NCBI GenBank assembly: GCA_917880885.1
Contig: OU862920.1
Location: forward strand, 2,542,001-2,606,000
Length of the DNA: 64,000 bases
Direction of reading: 5' to 3'
Source of the DNA: Limnephilus marmoratus
Taxonomy: Eukaryota; Arthropoda; Insecta; Trichoptera; Limnephilidae
Within the stretch, counting starts at the first letter, position 1, and the number at the start of each line of letters is the position of its first letter. The position numbers were made by a program, and so were the translations under genes. The notes below the pieces were generated by a model that ran no database searches, was not told where the DNA came from, and saw nothing but the letters and a program-made list of their open reading frames with translations. This document shows positions 1 through 10,148 of the stretch, one piece after another.

Positions 1-79
1 TTATTGATTTTTTGAATTTTGTGTAATTTGTTTCCAATCTTAATTTCAAGGGTAATTCGTTAAACCATTTAACTCCAAT

Positions 80-522
80 ATGTTTGTAGAATTGTTGGGC
101 TGTGGTGGTGTAACAGCGCGGTATAGTCAGAGAACCAAGGATACTTGTTCTATTGCTGTTCGAAAAAAGACTACTACCTACATACTCTACATACGATTAG
201 TATGCGGGAACACTGACAATACAAACGTAGTGTGGCAGGATCTTCGCCCATCGTCCACCAGATTTTGCCGCCCAATTAAGATAAACCTTGCCAAAGAGTC
301 CACACAACTTGAGATTGCTGAGAAGAACAGAATTAGTGCGCAAATTAAAAATTTTACGAGTTCACCCGTGGCACTTGATGGAAACATTATAATGATATCG
401 CTTGAACTCGTCTTAACAATGGTGGATGGGAAAATTGTAACGCCTTGACAGATACAGCTTCTACACAACGTTGCTACATTTGTGGTGCCAGTTCTAAAGA
501 TTTTAATTCCTCCGGACATTGA
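80..522 (+). pseudogene. RAG1/Transib-like transposase relic
   Basis: The translation from 80 to 448 contains a block like PSSTRFCRPIKINLAKES followed by LELVLTMVDGKI. After a shift of frame near 435 it continues as CNALTDTASTQRCYIC and GASSKDFN, with the paired cysteine codons at 472-474 and 481-483, and stops at 520-522. From memory of the family, the order CRPI, then MVDGK, then a CxxC followed by KDFN resembles RAG1/Transib-like DDE transposases. This was not confirmed by a search. The frameshift and stop mean it is dead. No terminal repeats were found, and the 5' part runs off the window. It could instead belong to another uncharacterised insect transposase family. Confidence 0.45.
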
Positions 523-862
523 TTCTTCAAATATCTTTAACACCGAAGATGATAATGATCGTTCATCGTCTGCATCAGAATGTTTAAAAGCAAAATTAAA
601 CGTTACTCGGCCATTATTTTTGCATGAATGTGGATATAAATATTTTTAATTTTATTTATAATTTTTTTTTTATATTTTTGTTAATAAAATGCAGAAATCG
701 CAGTGAAACTCACTAAAACCGAATATTTTTGTTTTTTTAACCCCTACCGAAATTTAAAAAAAAATTCCTGTAAACCCTGTGAATAGATTCCGACTTTTCC
801 GCCGGTCCCTTATGTAAATACACGATATACTCGAAAGAATATAATGTAGATATTATTATGAA

Positions 863-990
863 AGTACCTAGCTATTCAGAACTGTTCACTAAACACGACT
901 AAAGCAATATCAAATAACCTCTCGATTCCAAATGGTGGTATTTCATCAGAGCGATACTGTTAGTATCTCTGCTCTGGAACGTGCCGTAAA
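863..990 (+). repeat. Rep-I dispersed repeat, copy 1
   Basis: Rep-I is defined by a start like GCTATTCAGAtc, a middle like AATGGTGGTnTTACACCAG and an end like CTCTGGAACGTGCCG. This copy is diverged. Better copies lie at 8761-8920 (plus) and 26085-26225 (minus). No coding content is seen. Confidence 0.55.
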
Positions 991-1593
991 ATATTCTATA
1001 AGATATTAATTTTATTTGAATTATTTGTGATACATCACAAATTAATCGAATAAAATTAACTGCCACGGGCCCATTGTGCTGTCTGCCACTTTACCTAATT
1101 CCTTGACAAGTAACTTGATACCTTGGAGTTCACCAGGGTTATCTTATCGATAACACGGCGTACGTTTGGTTGTCCCGGGTTAAGTAAAGACAATAGCAAA
1201 TGGCGTTATCTCGTGGCATCGCACTGTGTACCATCGCATTCAAGCTAAAAGGAAATAATTCTCTTCAGAATTCATGAACGATGACGTCGTGGGGGTATTA
1301 CCAGATAGTCAGTGTGACAAATGCATTTTTAATTAGATTATTTAATTCACGGGTTGTCTAGTAACAGATTTTTTTAGCCCTAAAGTCAAATAAATTAGTT
1401 AAAAAAACCATCAGTTATTTTATATAGTCGATATCTTTCCACACGAATTTGCGTCAAGCTTATTTTGTCATTTTACAGGTGTCACATTCGAGATTTCCAG
1501 ACAGGTTTAAGGTTATTTATTAAATTAAAGGTTTTATATTTAGGTTCTGAAAAAACGGAGCTTACTTCGGAAGTAGTACAGTTGTTTCAATGT
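991..1593. other. AT-rich spacer, nothing recognised
   Basis: No long reading frame, clear repeat end or splice-flanked exon was recognised here. Confidence 0.4.
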
Positions 1594-1926
1594 TAAAAGA
1601 AAAGAGAGGAAATTCTGGAAAGGAAAAAGGTATGGGTAGAAATCTGGGAGTTTGTGTGTCCAGGTGTGACGGATGTATGAATCCACCCCTACCACTGGCT
1701 GGAGTTGTCAAAGTCTCTCCAGATCCGACCCGCCACGCAAACGTATTCGCAAACGTATCCGCTCCTAAGACCTAGATAAAATTTACCCCATGAACCCGGG
1801 CTTCCCTGCTAAGTCACCAAACATATCGAGACACATGGAGTGACCTACGGCAGGAATCTTAGTTATCCAATAAATGGTTCCAGGGACGGCGTTACCCATA
1901 CCCGCCTCCCATATTGAAAATTGAAC
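1594..1926 (+). repeat. Rep-A dispersed repeat, copy 1 (5'-truncated)
   Basis: Rep-A is a ~460-bp family with six copies here: 1594-1926, 2850-3152, 3890-4355, 43640-44105, 44935-45395 and 59235-59690. Fuller copies begin near GGCTCTGAGGAAAATAATTT, contain CGATCCGGCCTACCACGCAG in the middle and end at AATAAATGGTTCC...CCCGCCTCCCATATT. It shows no terminal inverted repeats and no coding potential, so it may be SINE-like or a tail of a longer element. This copy lacks the first ~120 bp. Confidence 0.7.
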
Positions 1927-2228
1927 AAATTAAAAGGTAGGAAAACATTGGCCTTCTGCTGTCCGGAACACACTGTGGCTACATTGATGGATATTGTTCT
2001 CTGGAGATCTTCCGGTTGTCTGGAAATTGTGTTTAGAGGACATGCGGTAGCACGAACTCGATACTCCAGTCGAGGACGCTCGCAATCTCCGTTCGACTTT
2101 GTTAATCTCGAGTCTCGTCGAAGGTACATACTTAGGTGCGCTACACGCTTCTGCAACTAGACTTGCAAGAGCTTGCCACTGATCGGACTGTTGTCGTCGC
2201 ACGTTTGCGTCGTTTGCACGTTTATTAT
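1927..2228. other. Moderately GC-rich segment, no call
   Basis: Both strands have short overlapping open frames of 79-97 codons, but none has a recognisable domain or splice context. No function is proposed. Confidence 0.3.
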
Positions 2229-2436
2229 GGCCGATTTCAATTAGAGACCAAAGTCAAAATTTTTTGCTTTACGCGATCGCTATTTTCATCTATATTTTCA
2301 TATCTATGATTTCAATTGTCATCACTGCAAACAACACATGAACCATGCTGAAATCGTAGATACGAAAAAAGAGATGAAAATAGAGATCGCGTAAAGCGAA
2401 ACATTTTGATTTTGGACTCTAAGTGGAATCGGGCTG
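2229..2436. mobile_element. Fold-back MITE, family J, copy 1
   Basis: The two ends are inverted copies of each other over about 60 bp (2229-2292 and 2372-2436). They share the core CTTTACGCGAT flanked by TAGAGaCCAAA and TATTTTCATCT. The centre carries CAAACAACACATGAACCATG, also present in the second copy at 29028-29257. There is no coding capacity, so it is a non-autonomous fold-back DNA element of unassigned superfamily. No clear target duplication was found. Confidence 0.75.
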
Positions 2437-2849
2437 AAAAAAGAGATGGTGTAAGACGGCCTTTAGTAGAACTTCCGAACTGGCGCAATATTGCCAACTT
2501 GACGGATTTCCCGTCATATCTGGCAGATTGGAGTGTCCCGAAACGAATTTTGTATCTAACGGAATTTACAGGATGACGGATTTCCTGGCGGAATCGAATA
2601 AAGTAACAAAGTACCTACATAATTTTATAAGCGAAAATAGCCTGTATTTATGGATACGAAAATTTTAGGCAATGCTGCTGGCGATAGACGGACGTTTTGG
2701 CTCCGTGCGGTTTGTCGTATATTGTATTAAAATGTAACACAGTATGTTACATGGTTTTAATGTACTGATCTGATTTATTAAGGCTTTTTTTGTAAAATGC
2801 CGAGAGCGTAAAAAAATAATTAATATTTTTACGTTCATTTGCTTATTAC

Positions 2850-3152
2850 CTTGTTCGCTACGTTGGGTGACTTAGCAGGGTTACCAGGGTTCAAGAGGTG
2901 ATGCATGTTCGGGTCTTGGCAGTGGTTGCATCTGCCCACCTGCTGTGTGGCATGTAGGATCGGGAGAGACTGGTCGAGAGAGATTTTTTTACCTCTGGAG
3001 ACATGCATACCCGATTCCTATCCACTCCTCACACCTTTTCTTTCCCAAAACTTCTACCTCTTCCTTTTCTCAAAAGACCGTCTACACAGCATTCCCAAGG
3101 ATGAAAAAGGCCCTGAGAGGAATTTAGAGCCTCCGGTGTGGAGCTAATGTAA
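2850..3152 (-). repeat. Rep-A, copy 2
   Basis: Inverted relative to copy 1. It reads TTCGCTACGTTGGGTGACTT at the start, contains CTGCCCACCTGCTGTGTGGC and ends near CCTGAGAGGAATTTAGAGCC. It has many small deletions. Confidence 0.65.
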
Positions 3153-3246
3153 AAATAATACATTTTCTATTATTTTGTTTGCCTTTATAGTTACTTAGAC
3201 GTCCGCCACGCTTAGCCCACTCGCAAGCGCATCGCTGACGATTGAC

Positions 3247-3535
3247 TTGCCTATACTGGCCAAGCATTTGTATAATACAATAATGTGCGTCAATTATTTC
3301 AATGTGAATGGTAGAAGAAGTCGAGGACGCCCAAGAAAGACATGGCACGACCAAGTGAATCAGATACTTGATTCGGGCCATGTCAAGAGTCAGAATAATA
3401 GAAGAGAATGTATGAGACGTTGTATGAATGTAAATGAGGCAAGGAATGTGTGCCAAGACCGGGTTGTTTGGCGGTCCGTCCTCTCTGCCTACTCCTGCGG
3501 GGAAACGACGTGATGGTTAGTTATAATTAGTTAGT
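3247..3535 (+). pseudogene. RTE-type non-LTR retrotransposon, 3' end fragment
   Basis: The open frame 3247-3513 encodes the extreme C-terminus of an RTE-like endonuclease/reverse transcriptase, recognisable by GRRSRGRPRKTWHDQVNQIL and VVWRSVLSAYSCGE. The stop is followed by GTGATGGTTAG and a short TTAG-rich tail. RTE elements typically end in short tandem repeats rather than a long poly(A), which fits. The same element occurs at 51870-52035 plus 53609-53735, 61490-61990 and 62652-63345. Everything upstream, including the catalytic domains, is absent, so this is a 5'-truncated insertion. The clade is inferred from this C-terminal signature only. Confidence 0.7.
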
Positions 3536-3577
3536 TATTTGAAGTCGGTTTAGGGAAAATACAATATACCTACCCAG

Positions 3578-3824
3578 CAGTGGCGATTCGCGAGTTTTTA
3601 GTAAGCAAGAGTGCTAAGATAGAAAATACGACGTTATTGTTGTAGCTGTAAATGTTTTTTTTTAAATTTTAACATTTTGAATGAAGATTTTCAGGATCCT
3701 TTCAGTTTGGAGATGCGCCGCGTCTACACACAAAAGGTTGAAATTTTGAAAAAAAAAATACCAATAACGTCGTATTTTTCAATCTTAACGCTCTAGCTCA
3801 TAGAAAATTCACGAACCGCCACTG
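3578..3824. mobile_element. hAT-like fold-back MITE
   Basis: The left end CAGTGGCGATTCGCGAG and the right end (inverted) CAGTGGCGGTTCGTGAA form imperfect inverted repeats about 65 bp long. They share an inner block around AATACGACGTTATTG. CAGTGGCG is a typical hAT terminus. The flanking 8-mers (CTACCCAG and CTCCTAAA) match only partly, so the target duplication is decayed or the assignment is wrong. Confidence 0.65.
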
Positions 3825-3889
3825 CTCCTAAACAAAATATAACTAAGTATCACCGAAGGGGTGTTCAGAGAGAATGTAGGTACCGCCGA

Positions 3890-4355
3890 TTTTTTTTTTA
3901 CATCAGCTCGTCATAGGAGGCTCTGAGGAAAATAATTTTCCCTCAGGGCCTATGTCATCTTAAGGGGTGCTGTGTAGAGTTTTTTTTAAGGAAACAAAGA
4001 AGAGGAAGTTCTGGGAAGAAAATAGGTATGAGGGGTGGGTAGGAATCTGGGGGTCAGTGTGACGGACGTACGAATCCATCCCTTCAACTGCGGTGCAAGG
4101 CCAAGGGCTGAAGGAATCTGGCTGGAGAGGTCAAAAGACCTCCTCAACCAGCCTCTCTCGATCCGGCGCACCACGCAGCAGGTGGGCAGAAACATCGTCC
4201 GTCAAGACCTCAACAAACCTCACCCCATGCACCCGTACACCCTCGCCAAGTCACCAAATATAGCGAACCACTTGGGGTGACCTATGGCAGAGGTGTTGGT
4301 TATACAATAAATGGTTCCTGGGACGGCAGTACCCGTACCCGCCTACCAAAATGAA
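3890..4355 (+). repeat. Rep-A, copy 3 (near full length)
   Basis: This is one of the fullest copies, from GGAGGCTCTGAGG to CCCGCCTACC. It is followed by ATGAATAACAAAG. It contains the block AACCACTTGGGGTGACCTAT shared by all complete copies. Confidence 0.7.
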
Positions 4356-4684
4356 TAACAAAGTATTAAAAAAAACTTACAATAGCTCCACACAGGAGGC
4401 CCCGAAGAAAATCATTTTCTATTACTTTGAGTAACTTTGTTACTGTTACATAATATATTCCGAATTTCTGTAAAATCTAGAAAATTTAACAAATCAATGT
4501 TGAGTTCAGAACTAACAACAGTGAGGTACGTTTCAATCTGGCGATCCCATAATGTATCACAATGGTTGGTACATTTGAACCCGAAATAGGATGTAGTTAA
4601 GGTGAAAATTTCAGATTACATTAATTAAACATACGGGTGTTGTGTTGCCGGTGGGAACTGAGATGGAGAGATGCGGTTATGAGA
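4356..4684. other. Spacer, nothing recognised
   Basis: AT-rich sequence without recognised repeats or coding features. Confidence 0.35.
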
Positions 4685-4960
4685 CCTTAAATCGGTAATG
4701 CCTTTGTTTTGAGAGCTGCAAAAGACCTCAATAATTTAGGCACATTTATTGTGTTATATAAAACCCTTGTCAGATGCCAACCAGACGATAACTCTACTTT
4801 TTGTTCTGTATTTTTCAATATTCATTCCGACAACATTGAAAAAATTCAACATAAGTTCCTGAGGTAAATCTTTACATAGTATAAAGCAAATTCGCTCCCG
4901 CTGTCTGTACGCTTAGATCTGCGGTTTTCACCAATAGATAGAGTGATTTATGGGGAAGGT
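4685..4960 (+). pseudogene. Jockey/CR1-like reverse transcriptase relic
   Basis: Translation gives a run like AAKDLNNLGTFIVLYKTLVR, then FNIHSDNIEKIQHKFLRYL. This matches the region after the catalytic core of jockey/CR1-type reverse transcriptases, where a paired IQ..FLRYL motif is common. Stops and frame changes interrupt it on both sides. No ends were identified. Confidence 0.6.
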
Positions 4961-5387
4961 TTATGCATATAATTTGTCATATAATTTATGCATATAATTT
5001 GTGTAAATTGGTTGAAATATATAGGGTGTCCGGGGGTATAGTGCATGAACTTCTGGAGGTGATTCTACATGATATTATAAGTAAAAAAGATAAATAACTT
5101 TTTTCGAAATTCCAACTTTTAGGGGTAGTTTTGGTGTAAAAATATGAAATTAGACCGGCATATGCGGCCAGCTTTACTATTTTCCGCTGTTATGATACGA
5201 GCATATCACAACAAATGTTATGTCGCCACAATCGTGCCTGGCAGGCTCTCAGCAAGTAAGATCGTACCTCACACTAAGGATTTTTAGTAGACGTCTTTTT
5301 GTATGGGAAAAAAAATGTTGGAATTTCGGAAAAAGTTGTTAATCTTTTTTACTCCTTCCATCATGTAGATTCACTTCCCGAAGTTAA

Positions 5388-6453
5388 CCCTCTTCTTGGC
5401 ACCGATAGAATTAAGCAACCTAAAAAATATTTTTTTACATATTTGAAGTTTGTTAGGCTTCAGAATCACAAAAACAAATAAAAAATATTTTTATTGTTTT
5501 TTATATAGGTTATTTGGAGTTGTATCCTATAGTATACACTGCCAGATTGTTACAAATCAACCTTAAAATATTTTATTATAGGAAATGAAAAATGATGTCT
5601 TAAAAGGCTAATTAAAACTATTATTTGGTGTGATATGATAGGAATCAATTGCTCTAATCAGTAAGAAAAAACCATATGCCATATTTTATGCAAAATACAG
5701 ACGTCTGTCCAGAATTACATGAGTCATTGGTTCATTATCTGCTCCCAACGCATCATAAACGATTCCAAAGTTTGAAGAGCGCATTGCAGAAGAATCAACT
5801 TGTAATTCATCATCTTCGTCACTTTCAATATCAGAATCTGGTCCAAATTTTGGTATTATAGTCAGTATTTCTTCAATTTCTATGTCTATGGAAAAATGAA
5901 AAAATCATAATATATAGATTTTAAAGGGGTTTACTACATAAGACAATAAACTATAAATAACTTGACTTTAATAAACTATAATAAACTATTAATAACTTGG
6001 CATTATATCTCAGGGGATACATATTCAATCAAATATAATTCACTGCATACTTGGCGGTGTATATCATAGGATACACACCATTTTGGAATGCAATAAGAAC
6101 AAGATTTGTCACATATTTGACTCAATATTATTTTTTTATTATTCACTTAACCCTTATAAACACGCTTTTATTCCTAAAATAACTACATATCTAATAATGC
6201 AGGTAATAAATACATATTACTTACAGACAAATTAGTTGTGCGTCTTCTGTTGGCAGAAGTATTGCAGCGGTGTGAATTTGAACTGTCACTGTTCTTCTTA
6301 ATTGAACAGTAGATGGCTCTAGTGGTACTAATTATCAAGTCAAGAATACGGTAAAGCAGTTTTAATTAAAATTTGTTTTACCCGTGTACCAGTTTAAGAG
6401 GGAAAAAAATATAAATACTATGTATACTATAGGATACATTGCCAAGAAGAGGG
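5388..6453 (-). mobile_element. piggyBac-like element in a TTAA site
   Basis: The ends CCCTCTTCTTGGCA (5388-5401) and TGCCAAGAAGAGGG (6440-6453) are a perfect 14-bp inverted repeat. TTAA lies directly outside on both sides (5384-5387 and 6454-6457). A CCC terminus with a TTAA duplication is diagnostic of piggyBac. Subterminal copies of TCCTATAGTATAC (near 5524) are repeated inverted near 6422. At ~1066 bp it is shorter than autonomous elements and holds only a piece of transposase. TTAA is already present at the matching place in the other arm of the host MITE, which explains the insertion. Confidence 0.85.
5686..5889 (-). pseudogene. piggyBac transposase N-terminal remnant
   Basis: Read on the minus strand, an open stretch encodes an acidic segment, IDIEIEEILTIIPKFGPDSD then IESDEDDE, and ends at a stop at 5686-5688. 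piggyBac transposases commonly begin with an Asp/Glu/Ser-rich region of this kind. The position inside a TTAA-flanked CCC-ended element supports the call. The catalytic core is missing, so it is not functional. Confidence 0.5.
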
Positions 6454-6545
6454 TTAACGCACTTTACCCCCGGACACCCGTATAATATATAAAGTTACTA
6501 TTTACGTGGGGATTCTTACTTAGTCTTTGTTCAATGTATTTTATT

Positions 6546-7437
6546 GGGAGGAATGCAGGTCCTGCCAATGTCTGGAAATTAAATAAAAAGGCACTTTCTA
6601 GATGAGAAAAGTGTAGAGAAGCCGAATAAAACAAAAATTAAGGAGCGCTCGGCAAAATTGAGGGAGATACAGCCCTTCAAAGTAGGTACAAATAAAATTT
6701 CACTTCGCGAACCGATACTGTCAGTCCGCCCGCCATTTTAACAGACGTATAAATCTGTAAACTAAATACTACCTTAAAGTTGGTAGCACTCGTAATCGTC
6801 CTAAAGAAAGTGCCCCTATATAACGCCTACTCGCGTCAAGGCAAGAAAAACATCCCCGTTTTCAAGTAGTTCAGCGGCTACGCTAGGTTTGTGTAACATG
6901 GTTTGTGATTCAAAAGAAAGTGCCCCTTTAGGTAAATTTTTGGGATTGGTGTCCGTTATTTTCCATTATTTTCCGCCATCCGTGATGCATTAAGTTTCCT
7001 TTTATAGTGATTAAGGCGAATCTAAAGTTTTTTTCTAAAAATTATTCGCGACTACTCGCGTCAAGGCAAGAAAAACATCCCAGTTTTCAAGTAGTTCAGC
7101 GGCTACGCTAGGTTTGTGTAACATGGTTTGTGATTCTGGCGTACTATTAATTCTGTTTTTCATAATTACGCGCCTTATCATTTATCCCATGAAGTCGGCT
7201 GCAATCGTATCTAGGTTTGTATTAGGTGTGGGATACCAACATAAACAGTGAAAAAATGGCGAACGGACTGTCATAATATCAGTTCGCGAAGTGAAATTTT
7301 AAATACTTTGAACAGCTGTATCTCCCTTAATTTTGCCGAGCGCGCCTTAATTTTTATTCATGTTCTCCACACTTTTCTCATCTAAAAAGTGCCTTTTTAT
7401 TAAATTCCCAGACATTGGCAGGATCTGCATTTCACCC
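6546..7437. mobile_element. Long-TIR element with 8-bp target duplication
   Basis: The ends are inverted copies over roughly 190 bp (6546-6743 and 7250-7437). They share AATGCAG, TCCTGCCAATGTCTGG, AAAAAGGCACTTT and TTCGCGAA. ATTTTATT occurs directly outside both ends (6538-6545 and 7438-7445), an 8-bp duplication. Internally a ~85-bp block starting ACTCGCGTCAAGGCAAG is present twice in the same direction (6829-6910 and 7049-7135). There is no open frame. Long terminal repeats with an 8-bp duplication could be MULE-like or an unusual hAT; the superfamily is open. Confidence 0.8.
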
Positions 7438-7445
7438 ATTTTATT

Positions 7446-7919
7446 TTATGCTTTGATTGTTACTCTTCTTCATTATATAATATTTTCTTTATTGTTTTAA
7501 CTTTTAAGTATTTACAATAACAGTGATACATACAACTTATAAATTGAAATATAATAGCCCATTAGAGCGTGTAAAAAATAATATTAAAAAAATAAGTTAT
7601 GCCGAAATTCAGCCAATAGAGTTTTAAACTTGGTTAGTTTTTAAATACGTCTATTGGTATTTTGATTTTGTTTTCTTGAATGAAAGTAATAAGGTTCTTG
7701 TAAGTGGAAATTAAGCCGCTTCCCAACATCCGATCGAGTTGAAACTTGGCAGATACTTGGCAGACTCGTTGTCATCTTGTGGTGGCACTCACATATGCGT
7801 TTCTCTGAAATTAACCGCTATCCGGCCTAAGAAACCGCCCAAAATTAAAAATAAATGGAAAATAGGAAAAAGTTTTATTATGGTGTGTTTTTTCCTTTCT
7901 AAAAAGCCTTTATGTTTTT
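7446..7919. other. AT-rich spacer
   Basis: No recognised features. The short open frame at 7739-7921 has no identifiable motif. Confidence 0.3.
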
Positions 7920-8706
7920 GAAGTAAAATTTCTTTACGTACGCTTGATTTGGGGAGTAAGCTGGTGAATGCGTGACGAGAGTGTTACTAAAAGCGAGGCG
8001 AACGGTAGTTGAGAGGGAGATATGCGTTAGTGAAGATAGAAAGAGAAAGAGAGTTACTCTTCGTATATAACTGTAGGGGCAAGAGAGAGAGGTGCGAGCA
8101 CACAATTTCTTTCCCTCATAGCCAGTTACGTTTCGTATATCTAAGACACAGTGCAGGCCTATTGTCTGTATCACACTGTAGGAGCAAGAGAGAGCAGTGC
8201 GCGCGCATATTTTCTTTATCTCTTCCTCTATAAATCATAGATTTTCAACCTTTTTTTGCCCACTGCCCACTTCGAGAATATTTTAGCGCCCCCTAACTCG
8301 CGAATCGAAACAACAATTGACCACAACGAGGGGGGGGGCGTAACGGGATACCGCAATGGGGGGTGGGGGCATAATGGGATACCACGACAGGGTTATATTT
8401 GCCACAACGCAGGGGGGGCGTAATGGGATGCCACTACGGAGGGGGCGTAAAATATTTTTGTGGATGGATGGCACCTAATGGGATGGGGCAAGATTGGATG
8501 GGGTGGTATGGGTTTCTCTGGGTCTCCTACCGCCCCCCTGCAAGTCTGAAACGCCTCCCAATTTTCTCTTGGTCTTCTACCGCCCCCTTGATGGTCTGAA
8601 ACGCCCCCAAGGGCGATGGAACGCCCACGATGAGAACCTATGATATAGATGGAGCTAAAGAAGTTTTTCTTCTTCGTTTCGGTCTAAAGCACACTCATTT
8701 TTTTAC
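7920..8706 (+). repeat. Rep-E, copy 1, split by a hAT-like element
   Basis: Rep-E begins with a small hairpin GAAGTAAAAyTTC. It continues with ACGCTTGAyTTGGGGAGTAA and GAATGCGTGACGAGAG, and ends with GTCTAAAGCACACTC and a T run. Other copies are at 28233-28505 and 57419-57668. Here the tail (8651-8706) is separated from the body (7920-8235) by the insertion at 8236-8642. Confidence 0.65.
8236..8642. mobile_element. hAT-like element with GC-rich internal repeats
   Basis: The left end CATAGATTTTCAACCTTTTT and the inverted right end CATAGGTTCTCATCGTGGGC are related. Flanking 8-mers CTATAAAT and ATATAGAT agree at six of eight positions. The interior (about 8316-8450) is an irregular tandem array of a G-rich unit such as GGGGGGGCGTAATGGGATACC. 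No transposase is present. The host sequence is Rep-E copy 1. Confidence 0.6.
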
Positions 8707-8760
8707 AAATTTACTTAGTTTCGTTTTCAGTATGTTGTGAGGCTGAAGATAGTGAGGATG

Positions 8761-8920
8761 GGAAGGAGATGGGGAAGAGGAAGGTGGGTAGGTACCTCGC
8801 TATTCAGATCGGTCACCAAATATGGCTAAAGCCATTTCAAGCAACGGTTCAATTCTGAATGGTGGTCTTACACCAGGGAGTTATTGAGAAAATCTTCCAC
8901 TCTGGAACGTGCCGCAATAA
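8761..8920 (+). repeat. Rep-I, copy 2
   Basis: Best plus-strand copy of the family: GGTACCTCGCTATTCAGATC at the left and CTCTGGAACGTGCCGCAATA at the right. Confidence 0.65.
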
Positions 8921-8979
8921 ACTATATATTTTTTTAAAATGAATAATTATGAAATATTTAACAAAAATTAAACAGATTT

Positions 8980-9040
8980 GCCTACGCCGGGATTTGATCC
9001 CGCGACCTCCAGATTGCGAGTCAAGAGCCTTACCCCAGAA
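8980..9040 (-). repeat. tRNA-like SINE head (SINE-3)
   Basis: On the minus strand the segment contains CTCTTGACTCGCAATCTGG, resembling an anticodon arm with CGC, followed by a T-arm-like GGGATCAAATCCC. The acceptor and D arms do not fold well, so it is read as the head of a tRNA-derived repeat rather than a tRNA gene. A second copy is at 28617-28665. Confidence 0.5.
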
Positions 9041-9314
9041 TGTTCAGAATTGAGAATTACCTTTCGAATGAACGTCATTGCTAAACTTAAAAATATAATA
9101 GTGATTTAGATATTGTTACGAAATGCAAAGTTAATAGTTTGAGAAAGTGCCGGGAGGCCGGGACGCGATCACGGCTTGACGTATTTGGGGACCTCTTCTT
9201 TATCACAAAATATTTTTTTTTTATATAAAACTTCATACAATATTATGATTCTAGTTATAACTTCATACAATATTCTAGTAGACTCCGAGAAAAATCTGAT
9301 TATGGGACTTTTGA

Positions 9315-9525
9315 AGGTGAATGTAGAAGTTAAGCCTTCAGAAAACTAAAGCAGACAAGAGTGGAGAGGCTACGAAACACCGCACAAAGAGGAGACCGAT
9401 TATTTTATCTCATTTTCTCACAGAATAATTCCCATGGATGTATGTATTCGTCTATTTTAAATATCGCTTTTTCGTTTCATTGAGTTACAAATCACAACGG
9501 TGCTAAAGAAGTTTTCCCCAAAAAA
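9315..9525 (-). repeat. Rep-D, copy 1
   Basis: Rep-D is a ~230-bp family. In plus orientation it starts with the hairpin GAAGTGAAACTTC, followed by TTTAGCACCGTTGTGATTTG. It then has AAAGAGACAAACACATACAT, CTCTTTGTGCGGTGCTTCGT and TTTAGTTTTCTGAAGGTTTC, and ends with ACCGCGTGTGAACTGCACAC before a T-rich stretch. This copy is diverged at both ends. Confidence 0.7.
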
Positions 9526-10081
9526 ATACGCTTTTTCATCAGGATCATTGCCGTTCAAAAGGCGATCAGATCAATAATAATGTTAGTAAACTTTAAAAAT
9601 CACGACATCTGACAAAAATGTAAGCAAAAGAAATACAAATTTTAAGTAAAGATAATTAATTAAATAATTTTTGCAGCCAGTTTATAGCTTATTTGAATCG
9701 GTCCGACAATCAGTTTCAATTTTGAAAATCAAAGCAAATTCCAGTTTTCGAGGTCACTTAACCGGATTTATTCAGAGGCACACACCGAAATTATGATTTT
9801 AAGTTATGCATGTTAACTAGGTTTATAAAACCCTTTAACAATTCTTTGCATGCTCTGCTCACTGCAAATAAAGTTCATTTATTCAAATCCGAGTCCGCTT
9901 GTGTGACGGAATTTCATTTCCGGATTCGTTTCGAAGAGCACGTTTTGGTAAGGGAAATGGTGAAACTCGTTTCCCACCAGTTCCTGTTAACCTAAGCTTA
10001 AGTCCGAACTTTAAAACCACTCTGTTCATTGTGGAAAATAGGTGACCGAAATTTAATTTTAATTCGGAAATTGCATTACTT
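9526..10081. other. Spacer, nothing recognised
   Basis: Short open frames on both strands lack motifs. No repeat ends were found. Confidence 0.3.
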
Positions 10082-10148
10082 ATTGAAATGAAAACTTCTT
10101 TAGCACCGTTGTGATTTGAAACTTGATGAAATGGAAAAGAAAACTTAC

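Larger units (their letters stand above)
5024..6479. mobile_element. Long-inverted-repeat MITE, TA-flanked, split by a piggyBac-like element
   Basis: The left end GGGTGTCCGGGGGTATAGTGC at 5024 matches the inverse of the right end GCACTTTACCCCCGGACACCC ending at 6479. The inverted match continues about 100 bp inward through CTACATGAT and GTAAAAAAGAT, but the right arm is cut in two by the insertion at 5388-6453. With the insertion removed the element would be ~385 bp. TA lies directly at the left end and one base beyond the right end, which suggests a Tc1/mariner-type target. Confidence 0.75.
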
